A stretch of DNA of 64,000 nt from Tetragonia tetragonoides (Eukaryota; Streptophyta; Magnoliopsida; Caryophyllales; Aizoaceae): contig CM076146.1 in assembly GCA_038025085.1 (NCBI GenBank), positions 18,636,001 to 18,700,000 on the forward strand, written 5' to 3'. Below, one piece after another: positions 11,284 to 23,406 of this stretch. The position numbers and the translations under genes were made by a program. A model generated the notes under the pieces. The model was given only the letters and a program-made list of their open reading frames with translations. It was not told where the DNA came from and did not search any database. Positions within the stretch are counted from its first letter, which is position 1, and each line of letters starts with the position of its first letter.

Positions 11284-12903
11284 TCATGGACGTTTGGGTA
11301 TTCCATAGCTTCGTTGATAGGCAGGTACCCAATTTGGATCATTGGGTATAATCTGTAATCGCACTAATTCGAAGTGCAGAATATCAGAACAGTTAGGGCA
11401 TAACACCTTCTGTAGCCCCTTTAGATTGGTAGCAATTTTCGGAGATACTACCCCTTCTGTTTCGAGGGCTTCCTTATAAGTCTTATCCCTGGCAGTGGCT
11501 GTCTCTTCCTTACTGACAGACCTCACCTCCTGCTGATGCACTTTGATGTCATCAGCAGATTCCATTCCTAAAGTGACCCTTTCGACATAGGTCAACTCAA
11601 TTGTTCCTAGTTTCATTTGCTTGGCAACGAACCTTCGGAATATCTGACATTGGTCAGTAGTGTGCAGTGTATTCATGTGTCACCTACATATTCCTTACAA
11701 CCCTTCGTCCTTGACCTTTGGGAAGGTCAAAATACCCTGGTCAATGTATCTGTTAAATATGATGTTTGCCATCTTCGTGTAGTTCGATACCTGTAAACAC
11801 GAAATAGTAGATGTATCAATTTCTACCATATTTATTTCTAAGGTTTGTTGAAAATGATCTTTTTCAATCTCTGTTTTATCTTCTTCGGGAAAAAATAGTT
11901 CCTTATCATCTATCTTCTTCAGTATAATATTTCGAAAATATGTACAGTCATTTAGTTCTATGTGTCGTGGTGTTATGCCATTTACAATATGGCTTTTTCT
12001 GCAATTCTCAATTTGAAGGTATCCTAATATTCCTGGTCCTTCTAATTTTCTTATTAGAAAATAACCAGTCGAATATTTTATCAGTTTTCTTGTGTCAAAG
12101 GAATACTTTTTTAGGCTTCCCTCCTATTTTGACTAATGTCTTTCTTTTCGAGTTTAGGACAAGAAAAAGGTGGTCCCTTCTTAAATTCTGTATAGTCTAT
12201 TTCGAATGAATCCTCAAATACCCATGGTGCTTCTACTTCGAATGCATTAAAACCTTGGTGTTTTTTTTGACTTTCTTCCCTTAGCATATCATATCGTATT
12301 GCACTTTCTGCTAATTCCCTAAAATCGTGGAAAGGAAGACCATCAAATTTCATTTTATATTCTATAGCCATATTTTCTTTGGCTAATTGTACAAATTCTT
12401 TTTCAAGTAAATTTGTATGACAACGTATCCTAGCTCTTTTAAATCTAGATAAATATTCTTCTACCGATTCTCCAGTATGATGTCGTATTCTGGCTAAATC
12501 ACTGATCGAAATGCCAGGGTTGGTCCTGGCGAAGTGATTTTGAAAGTGAAATTGCATTTCTTCCCAACTATGTATCGAATTTGGGGCTAGGCTTATATAC
12601 AAATTAAAGACAGTTCCAGTTAAGGAACTAGAGAACATTCGAAGTTTTAAATATTCGTTATCTGCTACTTCCCTACATTAACATGAGAATCTAGCTACAT
12701 TCTCTAAAGCAGAGACATTATCTTCTCCTGAGTATAGAGTAAAATCAGGGACTCTAAACCCTCGAGGAAACGGGTGTGCTCTATCTACCCAATCAGGATA
12801 AGGCTTACTCGTTAAAGGCATGTGTACTTTTCTTAGGGTTGGTCCATATAGCCTTTCCACAATTTATTCAATTTGTGATTGAATAGGCTCCTCTCCCATC
12901 ATT
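11284..12903 (-). pseudogene. Tat-element gag, main part
   Basis: The minus strand carries a retrotransposon gag domain at 12638-12111, with WEEMQFHFQNHF, RTNPGISISDL and ESVEEYLSRFKRAR, the usual capsid-type helices. Upstream, 12860-12678 encodes PDWVDRAHPFPRGFRVPDF, typical of the gag N-terminal side in Tat elements. Downstream, 11676-11284 has a CPNCSD cysteine pair. A stop lies just before 12860. At 12901-12903 the frame meets the CACTA insertion and continues at 22628-22675. Gag would package element RNA in cytoplasmic particles. Confidence 0.83.
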
Positions 12904-13319
12904 CACTACACCAAAAACGGCCTAAGGCAATGCACGGTTTGCAACGTAAAAAAAAGTGTTGCCATAAGTTCACATACAACAACACTTATCTCAGCGTTGC
13001 AATAACTTTCTACCTATTGCAACGCTTGTCAGGAATCGTTGCAATAGATAGGATATTGCAACGGTTCTCAATTACCTTAGTTTTATAATACTTGAGGCAA
13101 CGCTTAATAACCCTGGTCTATATATTTTTACAAGCCCGCTAAGATTTCCCTCGTTAATTTTGAGCCCAAATTTCCGAAACATGTGTCAAAAAATTGAAAG
13201 AACACGCGGGCTTCTTAATTTACCCCCAAAGTTTCCAAAACCTAAATTTCTAGAACATCACCAAGCAAACAACAGACACCCTCACACACACACACACTCT
13301 CTCTCTCTTCATTCCCAGG
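12904..13319. repeat. Left CACTA terminus with subterminal CGTTGCAA motifs
   Basis: Repeats of TTGCAACG, GCGTTGCAAT and CGTTGCAATA in both orientations occupy about 12930-13095. In En/Spm such subterminal arrays bind the TNPA protein. A CA/CT microsatellite (about 13283-13310) precedes the hAT insertion. No gene is seen. Confidence 0.8.
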
Positions 13320-13327
13320 CATCCCAA

Positions 13328-14768
13328 TAGGGATGTAAATGGATACTCCATCCGCGGATATCCGCACCATCCGACCCGAATATATGGATCAAAACCCGAA
13401 TAAACGGATCCTTAAGAGGATGGTGGATGGAGCGGGTGACGGATCGGGTCAGATTCGGGTGGACATTTTCCACCCGCGAACCCGACCCGCTAAAACCATC
13501 CATCACCCGTTTAATTAAAAAAAAGGAAAAAAAAAATATAAATAGACTAACCCTAAAATCCCAAATGAAGAACGCTTAGCCTGTTACGCAGTTTCACTCT
13601 TTCTCTCTCTTCTTCTCTCTCAAGCACTGAGTCACCACTCAGTCACTCACTCCCACTCTCTAACTCTTCATCAGCGTCGCGCCGTCGCCGGAGTTCAGTT
13701 CACTCACTCCCACTCTCTAACTCTTCTCTGCTTCAGGTATTCGTTTTCGTATCGTTAAACCAGTTTTCCATTCCTGCTTTCTCTATCCCTCGTACCTTAG
13801 GGTTTCGTATTGGGTTGGAATTTCTTCCACAATTCTCTCTCCTTCCCCTCAGTCACGCTAATTTCTTTTTCTCTCTCCTGCGTTTCCTTCGTTTCTTGTA
13901 TATTGTGTGATTCTGGTGATGTTTTTTTTTGTTAATTTAGGGTTTCCAGTTTTTGTGATATTATTTCTGATTTTGAGTTTGTACATGTATTCTTCTTCTA
14001 ATTTCATATCTAGGGTGTACTGTCAAATCAACCCCAAATCAGGCCGGAAAACCATCATCATCAGCAGGGTGTAGCAGCAGCCCCGATTTTCTAGTTCATT
14101 GTCTAGTTTTGCGTATTTCTTCTGTTTTCTTAGTCTCACAGTAGCTTGTTTCGGCCAGATTATTTCACTCATTTTGGTTTAAATCTGTCAGCTCTTGTGG
14201 TTAATTCAAGTAGTAAAGTTAGGTATTTCAGACTTGTTTCAGATTATTCAGTTGTCCAGACCTTAGTTCATTCTTTTTGTATGCCAGTAGGATACCTGAT
14301 ATGATATTCTAATAGTTTAAGTATGCTTTTTGAATTTGCAGACAACGTTATGCTATATCTATTGACCAGTTAATACTTAGGTACCTCCCTCCTTTTCCTT
14401 CTCCTTTGTAATGTACCTCGGTTGAAATGCATATTGGTTCAAAATTATATTTTTAATTTCAAAGTGGAAGCAAATTTGTAATGTTGTGGGTTATTGAGAT
14501 GTTTTTTGTATGTTTGCTTGTGGTGTTTGGAACCATGTTTTTGAAGAATATGATTCTTACTTACTGATCTTATATATGTTGGGTTATCAAATTAGTTGGA
14601 GTATATGCAATTTAAAGCATTATGTAATAACTCATGTATGTATTTTGATTATATTCTTTTGGTTACATTGCTAGAACTCTAAATTCAGAGATTATACAAA
14701 GGGACAGTGAAGCTTCTGTACATAGTGTATAGCTTTGTGCTTTATATTTAGATTGCCTCTGTGTTATC
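13328..14768 (+). other. hAT 5' region: subterminal repeats, leader and leader intron
   Basis: Subterminal repeats (about 13340-13510) are followed by a CT-rich leader. It contains a 26-bp direct duplication at about 13644-13669 and 13700-13725. CTTCAG|GTATTC at 13736 looks like the donor of a leader intron. No ORF of note is present before the transposase start. Confidence 0.5.
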
Positions 14769-17259
14769 ATGGTGGTTGATGGATTTGAGTCAGAATCTTC
14801 GTGTCCTCCCTCAACTCCAAGTACTCATTCTTCTGATGATTTTCCTATCATGCCACCACCCCATCTTAACATGCCAACACCTCCAAATTGTTCACATAAT
14901 CGTCCACCTCTACATCCAGAAGTACCATCCTCACAAACTCAGCAAGATGATTTACCTGGTACAACTACACGAAAGTCTAGAAAACTTACATCTGAAGTGT
15001 GGAATCACTTTGAGAAGATTGTAGTTAATGGCCACCAAAAAGCAAAGTGTTTGAATTGTAATCAAATATTTTCAGCTAATAGTAGGAATGGGACTTCACT
15101 CCTTAAGGATCACATGACACTTAGGTGCTCCAACAAGAGTGTCACAGTTGATATACGCCAAAGGATATTGAACTATACTCGTAGGCCAGATGGAACAACA
15201 ACACTAGAAAACCACAACTTTAGCCAAGAATTTTCAAGAAGAGAGCTAATGAAATGGTGATATTACATGAGTATCATTTGGCAATGGTGGAACATGTCGG
15301 TTTTAGGAGATTTGTTTCCAGTTTGAATCCAAATTTTAAAGTGATTAGTCGTAACACTTTGAGGAGTGATATCATGAAGATATTTGGATTGGAAAAGTTA
15401 AGTTTGAAGAGTAAGTTGGCAGCTCATTCTGGAAGAATTGCCATTACCACTGACATGTGGACAGCTACTAATCAAAAGAAGGGCTACATGGCTGTAACTT
15501 CTCATTACATTTATCACGAATGGGTTTTGCGAAACAAAACATTGAGGTAATCAATTAACACACTCATACTAGTTACTAGTATAGTATAAATGATTGTTTG
15601 ATGATATATTAATGGTGTTTTAACTATTATCATTTTCAGTTTGCATATGTTCCTTGCCCTCACACAAAGGAGGTACTTGCAGCAGTTTTGATGGCCGCTT
15701 TCGACATGTATAACATTGCTGAAAAAATTTCTTGTATTGTTGTTGATAATTGTTCTACAAACGACGCCATGATAGAAAGCTTGCGAAATAAGTTTAGTTC
15801 GCGATCTCTTATGTTGCGTGGTAAGTTCTTACATATGCGTTGTAGTGCACATATATTGAATTTGATTGTGCAAGATGGATTGAGTGTGATTGGTAGAGAT
15901 AAAGATGGTTTGGGGGTTGAGAGAATTCGTAGTTGTATTGCATTTTGGATTGCCACTCCCAAAAGATATGAAAAATATGAGGAAAAGGTTAGGTCTATGG
16001 AACTCAATTGTTCTAAGAAATTGATACTTGATTGTAAAACAAGGTGGAATTCTACTTTCTTGATGCTTCAAACTGCTTTTCCTTATCGAGAGGTATTTGA
16101 GAAGTTAAAGTTACAGAATCCTCGCTTGAATTTTGAAGTTCCAGAGTCGGAAGATTGGGATTTAGCTGAAATTGTGTGTGAGAAATTGAAAAAGTTTCAT
16201 AAAGTAACTGAGATGTTCTCGGGTAGGAATTATCCAACTGCTAATTTGTTCTTTGTGCAAGTTTGTGAAATTCAGCAAGCCTTAACAAAGTGGAAGTTAA
16301 GTTCTTGTGTTACAGTGAGTAGGATGGCTAAAGAAATGAAAGAAAAATTTGACAAGTATTGGTCATCCATGAATGAGATTCTTGCTATTGGTGCTATTTT
16401 AGATCCTAGAAACAAACAGATGAGGCTGATAAGGAAGTTGAACGGGTGAGAAACTTGTTGTATGATTTGTTGGATGAGTATAAACGTGGTAGTGGAGTTT
16501 CGAGTATGGGTAGTGGTAGTGTACTTGGTAAACGCACTCGGTCTGACTCTTACTCTAGTGATTGTGGTGATGTTGGTAATGATGATGATAATGATAGTGA
16601 CGATGACAATAAGTGGAGAAAGGTAAAAATGACTAAGAGAACAAAGGTGAATGTGAGATTTGAGTTAGACCATTATTTGGAGCAGGGTGCGCTACCTGAT
16701 AGTAATGACTTTGATATTCTTCATTATTGGAGGATTGAATCAAAGTACCCAACATTGAGAGCCATTGCTAAAGATATCTTAGCAATCCCTGCATCAACCG
16801 TTGCTTCGGAGAGTGGTTTTAGTATGGGAGGTAGAGTGTTGAGTCCTCATCGCTCTAGACTCCACGTGGACACAGTAGAAGCGTTGATGTGCATGCAAAA
16901 CTGGACTCTTGGGGAGTACTCAGGTAAAATAGTATATTTGTTTACAAATGGTTGTATGGTTGTATGATCTGTGTCCACATGACATGTTGCTGGCATAACA
17001 TTGTTTTTTTTTTTCTTTTCTTTTGAAGATTCAACTTTCAACAATGCTCATGCATGTGCTACTATCTTGGAAGATAATGATGCGGTGGGAGAGGCAAGTA
17101 GCGATGCTAGCAACACTAGTGACATTGTTGACTTGACTACGGTAATGTTCCTTTGATTTTCTTCTTTTATCATTTTTTATTTTTATAGATGTAAGTTTCT
17201 CACTCTTTAATTTTCCCCTATACTAATAGGATACAGATGAAGAGATGGTGGATTTGTGA
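14769..17259 (+). pseudogene. hAT transposase (ZBED/RICESLEEPER-like), frameshifted
   Basis: ATG at 14769 opens a Ser/Pro-rich N-terminus, then a BED zinc finger (VWNHFEKIVVNG, CLNCNQIF, LLKDHMTLRC). The catalytic RNase H-like fold follows, with ITTDMWTA (aspartate) and FVSSLNP. Downstream are YVPCPHTKEVL, the cysteine/histidine block HMRCSAHILNLIVQDGL, CKTRWNSTF and ILDPRNK. The C-terminal hAT dimerisation domain contains HYWRIESKYPTL and ASTVASESGFS. Introns fit at 15547-15639, 16924-17028 and 17142-17229, ending at TGA 17259. A one-base frameshift near 15250, a phase mismatch at the first intron, and a frameshift with probable deletion after ILDPRNK near 16425 disable it. Confidence 0.9.
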
Positions 17260-17689
17260 GGAGTCAGACAAATTGAAAAATTGAGTCCACTGTCTACTTG
17301 ATGTAATAGATTAGTAGTCAGTAGACTAGTTATTTGACAATCGTGATGTGAGAAAATATTTTAAATTGTTGTTTTGTGTGATTTGGATTTTATGTATAAT
17401 ACTTTTTCATATTTGGTTTGTATGAAGCTTTAACTAAACGAGCGAAATGCATGACAGTGGAACGATTTTATTAAAACAGGAGTATTGTGAACAGAATTCA
17501 TTTTACTAAAATCAAACGTCACTAAACCGTTTATCACCCGATCCATCCGTTTAAACCGCGGATGACGGATGGAGCGGATTAGGATTGGATGGTTCGCGGG
17601 TGATGGATGGAGCGGATGGAGCGGATGGATTTCGCGGATGGAGCGGATGATGGTCCACCCGACCCGAATCCGATCCATTTACATCCCTA
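17260..17689 (+). repeat. hAT 3' end with GGATGGAGCGGAT subterminal repeats
   Basis: After the stop, about 250 bp of AT-rich trailer lead to clustered GCGGATGGA/GGAGCGGAT motifs (17555-17650), then the inverted-repeat end. The same motif occurs inverted near 13380-13500. In hAT elements such arrays are transposase binding sites. Confidence 0.75.
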
Positions 17690-17697
17690 CATCCCAG

Positions 17698-18242
17698 CAC
17701 TCCATCGCCCGTTCCATTGTTTCATCACCACCTCACCGTTCACCAGAGAATTGTAGCTCAAGGTTCATTCTCTCTCTCTCTCTCTGAATTGTAAAGGTTT
17801 CATGTTTATTTTTAAACATTAATTTCACTGATTTTTTTTTTGTGTGTGCTGATTTTGCCATTTTCGACTTAATAATTTCCGATGTACTCAAGTACACTCA
17901 ACTTTGAAGCTCAGAAGTTGTACAATCAACAAATTGAAAGCATTAGATAGTAAAGCTTTGGTCTTTTGCTGAAACTCAAGTATGGTTCTTCATAACCCTT
18001 TGTATCTTTGCTCTTATTTGCTTAATTTCTTGTCATTTTTCCATTTTATGCTGTTTTGTATATCATTGCCTTAATTTTGAGGATCTTGATTGAATTTCCC
18101 CATTATTTGTAGCGAGTGTCTTGAAATTAGGTTTCATTAGTTGGGATTAGTTGGTTCTGTTTGACTTGTGTGTTGGCTTCCTATAGTTAGTATTTTTGGC
18201 ATCTTGGTTTTGGCTTCCTGTAGTTAGTATTAATTAGAATTT
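17698..18242 (+). other. CACTA interior continuing after the hAT insertion
   Basis: A short CT microsatellite lies near 17770-17787, followed by AT-rich, leader- or intron-like sequence. No ORF is recognised. It probably represents leader or deleted transposase sequence of the CACTA element. Confidence 0.4.
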
Positions 18243-18284
18243 TTGTTCTATTTTACTTGGTTCTGTTTGATAGGGGAACACTTG

Positions 18285-18698
18285 ATTAGTATGGTAGCAC
18301 GCAATTTAGTATGGGAACACTTAATTTTAAGAAGTTACGCTACAAAGATGATCCTTTTGTTTTGGCAACCCAAGTTCATCAAGTTTTTTTATGTGCAAGA
18401 CCCACTTGAACATGATATCCATTATGTCATGAAAAGGGTTCCTAGAGATCTCTTTGACTTTGAAGAAGAATTAAATGAAGATACATATTGGAGTGAGCCT
18501 ATCGATTCCGATCATAATGTCACAACTTCAAACACAGATGTGGCTCAATCTAGAGAAGGTGTAGATGTGCGAACAGCAGACATAAATTGCTTTCTTGATG
18601 CCGGGGAGCAAGAAGATAACCATGAAAGTGACTCTGATTATGATGACACAGATTGGGATTATATGCATGCTAGTGATTGTCCTTTGCCTGAGCCATAG
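18285..18698 (+). pseudogene. C-terminal remnant of a CACTA TNPD-like transposase
   Basis: The frame includes FYVQDPLEHDIHYVMKRVPRD, resembling the C-terminal segment of En/Spm TNPD-type transposases where VQDP or VLD motifs precede a kinase-like VV(L/M)K. It is followed by an acidic, Asp/Glu-rich tail ending at 18696-18698. The segment before it reads as KLRYKDDPFVLATQVHQVF only if a frameshift at a T-run (about 18385) is allowed. The catalytic domain is missing, so this is a deletion remnant. It lies about 140 bp upstream of the TNPA-like gene, the usual order. Confidence 0.65.
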
Positions 18699-18840
18699 AA
18701 CTTGTGGCTACATGTTTATGTAAATCTTTATTTATTTATCTCTATTTTTCTGTCACCATTTTCTCATCCCTGTCATAATTATGTGACCTATTATTTTTGT
18801 TTAAAATTATTTGACTATGTATTGACAGGTTTGGTTTCCT

Positions 18841-21397
18841 ATGCAGCTGAGCTTGATGGTGGAGATGGGAAAAAGAGGAAGAGTTTCTAGTTCTAATCTA
18901 CCTGAGATAACAGAATATGAAAAAGAAAGGTACAACACCATTGAGAAGAATTCCAAGAGACTTGAAGCTCTTGGTTTGCCTCGCTTGGCAAAGCAAATGA
19001 TCGAAAAGACGGTGCGCAATCAGCATAAAGCAAAAGAGAAAGTCAAAGCCACAGGTAGGGTGGATCCTGAGTATAGGCCTGAAGAAAACTCTGATGATGT
19101 TGATGATACGTATTCTGATTTATCTTCTAAGCATAACCCGAAAAAGGTAATGCCCTGCTCTTAAGGAGCAATTATCTTATTGTGTTGAATGCTCTTCTAT
19201 TCAGTAAAACTCATGACCAAAATGACAGCTTTTGCTAAAAACATACTTGATCTTGAGTTCAGTTTTTCTAAATTTATTAATTGGTTAACTTAGGTATATT
19301 AGTCATTCAAAATAGCTTCTGCATAAGTACAGATTTAAGACTCTTTCCTGCCCTTGCTAGAAAATACATGTAATTGTTGATAAGGTATAATGTTTATGTG
19401 ATATTTTCTCTGGTTTAGAAGGGAAAGATTGTCGGAAATATGACTGCACTTGTGCAAAAGAAGAAGAAACCATCATGTTCAGCAATGTCAGTGGAGGAAT
19501 TCATTACGTTAGAGCAACAAAAGGAACCTAACTTACATCAATCAGAAAATGAAGCAGATCACTGACAAGAAGAAGAGGAAGAAGAGCATATTGAGAATGC
19601 AGAAAATGAAGCACATCACAGACAAGGAGAAGAGGAAGAAGAGCATATTGAGTCTGCAAATGTGAGATTGGAAGAAGAGCATGCCGAGTCTGCAGATCTG
19701 ACAGTGGACAAAGTGAAAGGTTCACACTATATCTTACCTTTTTGTTCCAAAAATAGATAAGAAATTCTGTTTAAATGCATACTTACTACAATAAATTATG
19801 GTAGGTAAAAAACATAGAGGTCCAACAACTTTACCTGAGGTACAAGAACTTACAATCGAAAATCGTGTTGCTGTTACATTCAATAGGGAAAATCAGCCTA
19901 TTGGACCTACGGAAAAGATTGTAAACCAGTTTGTTAGGTTCTTAGGAGTGATAGCTCGTTCCTATACTTGGGCGCCACTAGTTTATACTGATTGGCGTAA
20001 AGTTCCAGATAAGGAAAAGATATGGGAATATGTCAATGTAAGTTTTTGGATTTTCTCAGTCTTTAAACTTTCCTTTTTTCAATTCTAACTGTCATATTTT
20101 TGGTAGACCAAGTACATAATTCCCTCCACCACAAAGACATGGGTATTAATGACAATTTGTGAGTCGTGGAGGATTTTCAAATACCGAATTAAGAAGGATC
20201 ATTACTACGCGTATAACAGCTACTCTGAAAGGTGGGCTAATCGTCCTACTCAAATACCTGATGATCATTTCAGGACTTGCTTACGATATTGGAGCAGATC
20301 CACTATTAAGGTTTCTCATTCAACTTTTTCTTGTTCATTAATATATCTTGCTTTAAGTCTTTGCCTTATTATCTAAGTTTTCTTTTAAAGAACATAACTG
20401 AAAAGAATGCTGAAAATCGCTAAATGCTGGACAATATGCACACAGTTGGTCCCGTAAGTTTTGCAAGGGTAGCTCACAAGCTGGTAAGAACTTCAACCAA
20501 AGTCCTTCATATGTTTATTTTCATTATGATTTGGTGATAAAATCTCATTAACATGACAATTTTTGTTTCCCTTTAAGTCCCAAGATGGTGAGAACTTATC
20601 GAAGGTAAAGATGTTTGAAGAAACCAGAAAAAGGAAACCTGGGCGAACGTATAAAAAGCCTTATGATGACATGGAAAAGAAGATTGTGAGTGTTCTGAAT
20701 TTTTACATTGCAAGAACAAAATAATTTTGATCATGTAAATGGTTGTTAAATGTTTTTCTGGTGGTATATGGGATCTTATTTCACTAATGTTGCATGTGAT
20801 GGTCTCTAGTCGACAAAGTGGCTTAACTGTACATTTTTGTGTGTGGCTGTGTGTGTGAGGATGTGTTTCATTACTGTTAGTTTGCCTGGCATACACTGGG
20901 GTGTCAACTCTATTCTGGTTTTGAAGTGTGGTTTCAGTAATTGTTTGGGTTAAAATTTTAATTTGCTAAAACATAATCATGAGAGAATGAAAGAGATAGA
21001 AGTCGCGCAAGAAGCAGGACTTGAAAGTGCAGACAAAGATGCTTTTGAGGAAGTCATGGGTAAAGAACATAATGGCCAGGTGCGATTACTTGGTAGGGGT
21101 GTTACTCGTAGGAGCTTGAAAGCGAAAGAAGTTGGGACACAACTCGTTTTAGCTCAAGAGGTTCTGGAAACCATTAATAGTATGACAGCTAACTTGGATG
21201 CTGAAAAGGAGGAAATGCAAGCTGAAAAGGAGGAAATGCAAGTTGAGAGGGAAAAAATGCAAGCTGAGAGGGAAAAAATGCAAGCTGAGAGGGAGAAGAT
21301 AGAAGCTCAAAGAGAGAAGTTGTCTAAGGAAATGGAAGCTGTACGAAATTTGTACAAGGATTTGGAAGCTCGTGTTACTAGTATCACACCAATCTAG
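18841..21397 (+). pseudogene. TNPA-like (Transposase_24 / Ptta-En-Spm) gene, two premature stops
   Basis: Exons join in phase: 18841-19146, 19419-19719, 19805-20037, 20107-20310, 20391-20483 and 20578-20685. A last exon near 20963-21397 has an unclear acceptor. The exons at 19805-20310 encode the Transposase_24 core: RFLGVIARSYTWAPLVYTDW, IWEYVN, then WVLMTICESWRIFKYRIKK and a C-terminal LRYW. The second exon has acidic tandem repeats (EEEEEEHIE type). The last exon encodes a Glu/Lys coiled coil with about five EREKMQA-type heptad-like repeats (21200-21300). Stops at about 19563 (TGA) and 20421 (TAA) truncate it. The family binds CACTA subterminal motifs and assists transposition. Confidence 0.85.
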
Positions 21398-22350
21398 CTT
21401 TCGTGTGAGTATAGGTAGACTTACTCCTTGCTCAGGTATGATTTCCATCCACATTCCCACAAACTATAAACTGTATTTGTTGCTGCAGCATATCGTCAAC
21501 AATATTCTGACTTTTGAAGCAGAAACTTTTCCTCAATCTCCACAACCAGTAGACACCTGCAGCTAGTGCAACAGCATGAACCAGTTTTTAAAACTTTGAG
21601 ATTTTCTACCTTGCTATGTAGTTCAGAACCCCTGGAATTGAAGTTGCACTTGTAGTCCAGTGGCATTAGCATATACTCCAGTGGCATTAGCAGACCAAGG
21701 GTTGCCATTTGTATATGCTACAGCAAACTGAACTTTTATCTGCTTGTTGAGTTTTGCCTAATACTAGATACTCCTTTGTGCTGGAACATGGGACCAAAAA
21801 TTCTTCTGTTTTAAATGAACACCATTAACCTAGCAAACCCACATCGTATCCTGCTTTGTTGCTACATCCCAAATATGGTTGCCATTTAAGATCACTGTTG
21901 TTCTTGTTTTTATGTTAGCTTAACAAGTTTTACACTTTCTGTCCATGTGAGCTTACATTTTTTTATTTTATTTATAATTACAGGAGAGAATGATACCAAC
22001 TCCATGACATACATTGACCGGGTATATATATATTGACATGTGAAGATTCTTTTGGGTAGGAATTATGAAGATTATGACTCCTTTTGGCACACTCTCTCAA
22101 GTGTATAGGTTGATCCTTTAATATAATTGATGTATGTATTGGGCTAGGATTTGTGGATTAAAGACTAAGTTTTTGAATTGGAGTTGGTGTATTTTGGATG
22201 GGTACATGTAAATGACATTTCAATATTATGTTTGGAATACTATTGCTTACAATATCATTATATTATAGTTGAGGATTAGTACAAGCAGTTGTATCATTGA
22301 TACGAAAAACTGAAAAAGAACATTGTAGGTTGGATATTAGCATATGTTCT
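21398..22350 (+). other. CACTA 3' non-coding region
   Basis: AT-rich sequence with no supported gene. A 20-bp phrase containing CCAGTGGCATTAGCATA is imperfectly duplicated near 21657 and 21676. It leads into the right subterminal array. Confidence 0.4.
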
Positions 22351-22359
22351 TGCTTTTTA

Positions 22360-22627
22360 CACAAATAACCGTTGCAGTAGAGAGATTGACTGGTACATGA
22401 TTTAACCGTTGCAAAAAATTGGAGAAAGAAAGCGTTGCAATAGTTGGACGATATAGCAACGGACTGCGGACATATTGCAACGGTTTAGCCAAACCGTTGC
22501 TATACCTCTATTGCAACGCCACTATATTGCAACGGTTGTGGAAACGTTGTTGTAGATTGCTGGCAACGCTTTCCTGTAGTACAACAACGGTTTTTAGCCG
22601 TTGCCTTTGGCCCTGAATGTCGTAGTG
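22360..22627. repeat. Right CACTA terminus with subterminal CGTTGCAA motifs
   Basis: At least ten AACCGTTGC, GCGTTGCAAT, TTGCAACGG and related motifs occur in both orientations between 22368 and 22600, mirroring the left end. They are probable TNPA-type binding sites. Confidence 0.85.
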
Positions 22628-22675
22628 ATTCCTGGCATCGAATGAGGATATCCAGTGGGTTGTGCACTGTATGGG
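22628..22675 (-). pseudogene. Stranded 48-bp piece of Tat gag between two insertions
   Basis: This short piece carries the ATT and ATGGG target duplications at its two edges. On the minus strand it encodes PYSAQPTGYPHSMPG and joins in frame with the gag pieces at 34436 and at 12900. It proves that the CACTA and the chromovirus both entered the same gag gene. Confidence 0.88.
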
Positions 22676-22993
22676 TGTGATACCCCAATATTTTCTATAA
22701 TTATAATATCGATTTATAATTCATTTATAAATAGTTTTGTAGATTTAAATCGTATATTTATATAACGATTCGATTTATTCAAATTAAGCCATAATAATAA
22801 TTATTATTATTATTGGAATTTCGTGATTTATAATTATCAAATTTGAGGGATTTAATTAAATTATTTGTATATGAATAAGGCTTATTCATATTGTTTTAAT
22901 TAGTTTTAATTAGCATTTAATTGGTTTAATTAGCAATTAAATCAGAAAATTATTCCTAAGCATAGTAGGTTTTGACATTCATTGACCACGGAC

Positions 22994-23002
22994 CTATATA
23001 AG
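22994..23002 (+). promoter_or_regulatory. Chromovirus LTR TATA box
   Basis: CTATATAAG lies within GACCTATATAAGCAAAG, about 320 bp into the LTR, and is conserved at 32085-32093 in the 3' LTR. Transcription would start about 30 bp downstream, ahead of the CT-rich leader. Confidence 0.7.
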
Positions 23003-23338
23003 CAAAGAGATGGGCTAATTCATCAGTTTACAAAACTGAGCCAAAATCTCACCTCTCTCTCTCTCCTAACCCGACTCTCTCTCACTCGTTTCTCTCTCTC
23101 TCTCACGGCCGCACACACACTCTCTCTATCCTCCCTTGTTGTGGCCGCCGGTAAGCCTCTCCTCCTCCCTCTTTCTTTTTCTCTCTTTCCCCTTCTCTCT
23201 CTCCTCGTGCTCTGTTTTCCCCCTCCCCCTCTGTTTTCGCGTGTCGCGGCTGCCGCGCCACCAGGCCGCGCCTGGGTGGTCACCGGCGAGTGGCCGGCGC
23301 TGCTGGGACTCCCCCGTCCCTTCTCTCTCTCTCTGTCG

Positions 23339-23346
<8 letters not shown>

Positions 23347-23399
<53 letters not shown>
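23347..23399 (+). repeat. (CT)n microsatellite in the 5' LTR
   Basis: About 26 uninterrupted CT units in the transcribed leader. The 3' LTR has two long arrays (32167-32238 and 32501-32576), so the arrays changed independently after insertion. Confidence 0.9.

Positions 23400-23406
<7 letters not shown>

Larger units (their letters stand above)
13328..17689 (+). mobile_element. hAT transposon nested in the CACTA element
   Basis: The ends match as a 17-bp terminal inverted repeat, TAGGGATGTAAATGGAT at 13328 and its complement ending at 17689. The flanks are CATCCCAA (13320-13327) and CATCCCAG (17690-17697), an 8-bp target duplication with one mismatch, as expected for hAT. GGATGGAGCGGAT-like subterminal repeats cluster near both ends. 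It carries one broken BED-type hAT transposase gene on the plus strand. Confidence 0.93.
12904..22627 (+). mobile_element. CACTA (En/Spm) transposon with exact ends and 3-bp target duplication
   Basis: The left end is CACTACACCAAAAACGGC and the right end is the reverse complement of CACTACGACATTCAGGGC. It is flanked by ATT at 12901-12903 and 22628-22630, the 3-bp duplication usual for CACTA elements. Both subterminal zones are packed with CGTTGCAA-type motifs. Inside are a C-terminal scrap of a TNPD-like transposase and a TNPA/Transposase_24-type gene. A hAT element is inserted at 13328-17689. Most of the catalytic transposase is absent, so it was probably non-autonomous or deleted before the hAT insertion. 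Confidence 0.94.
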
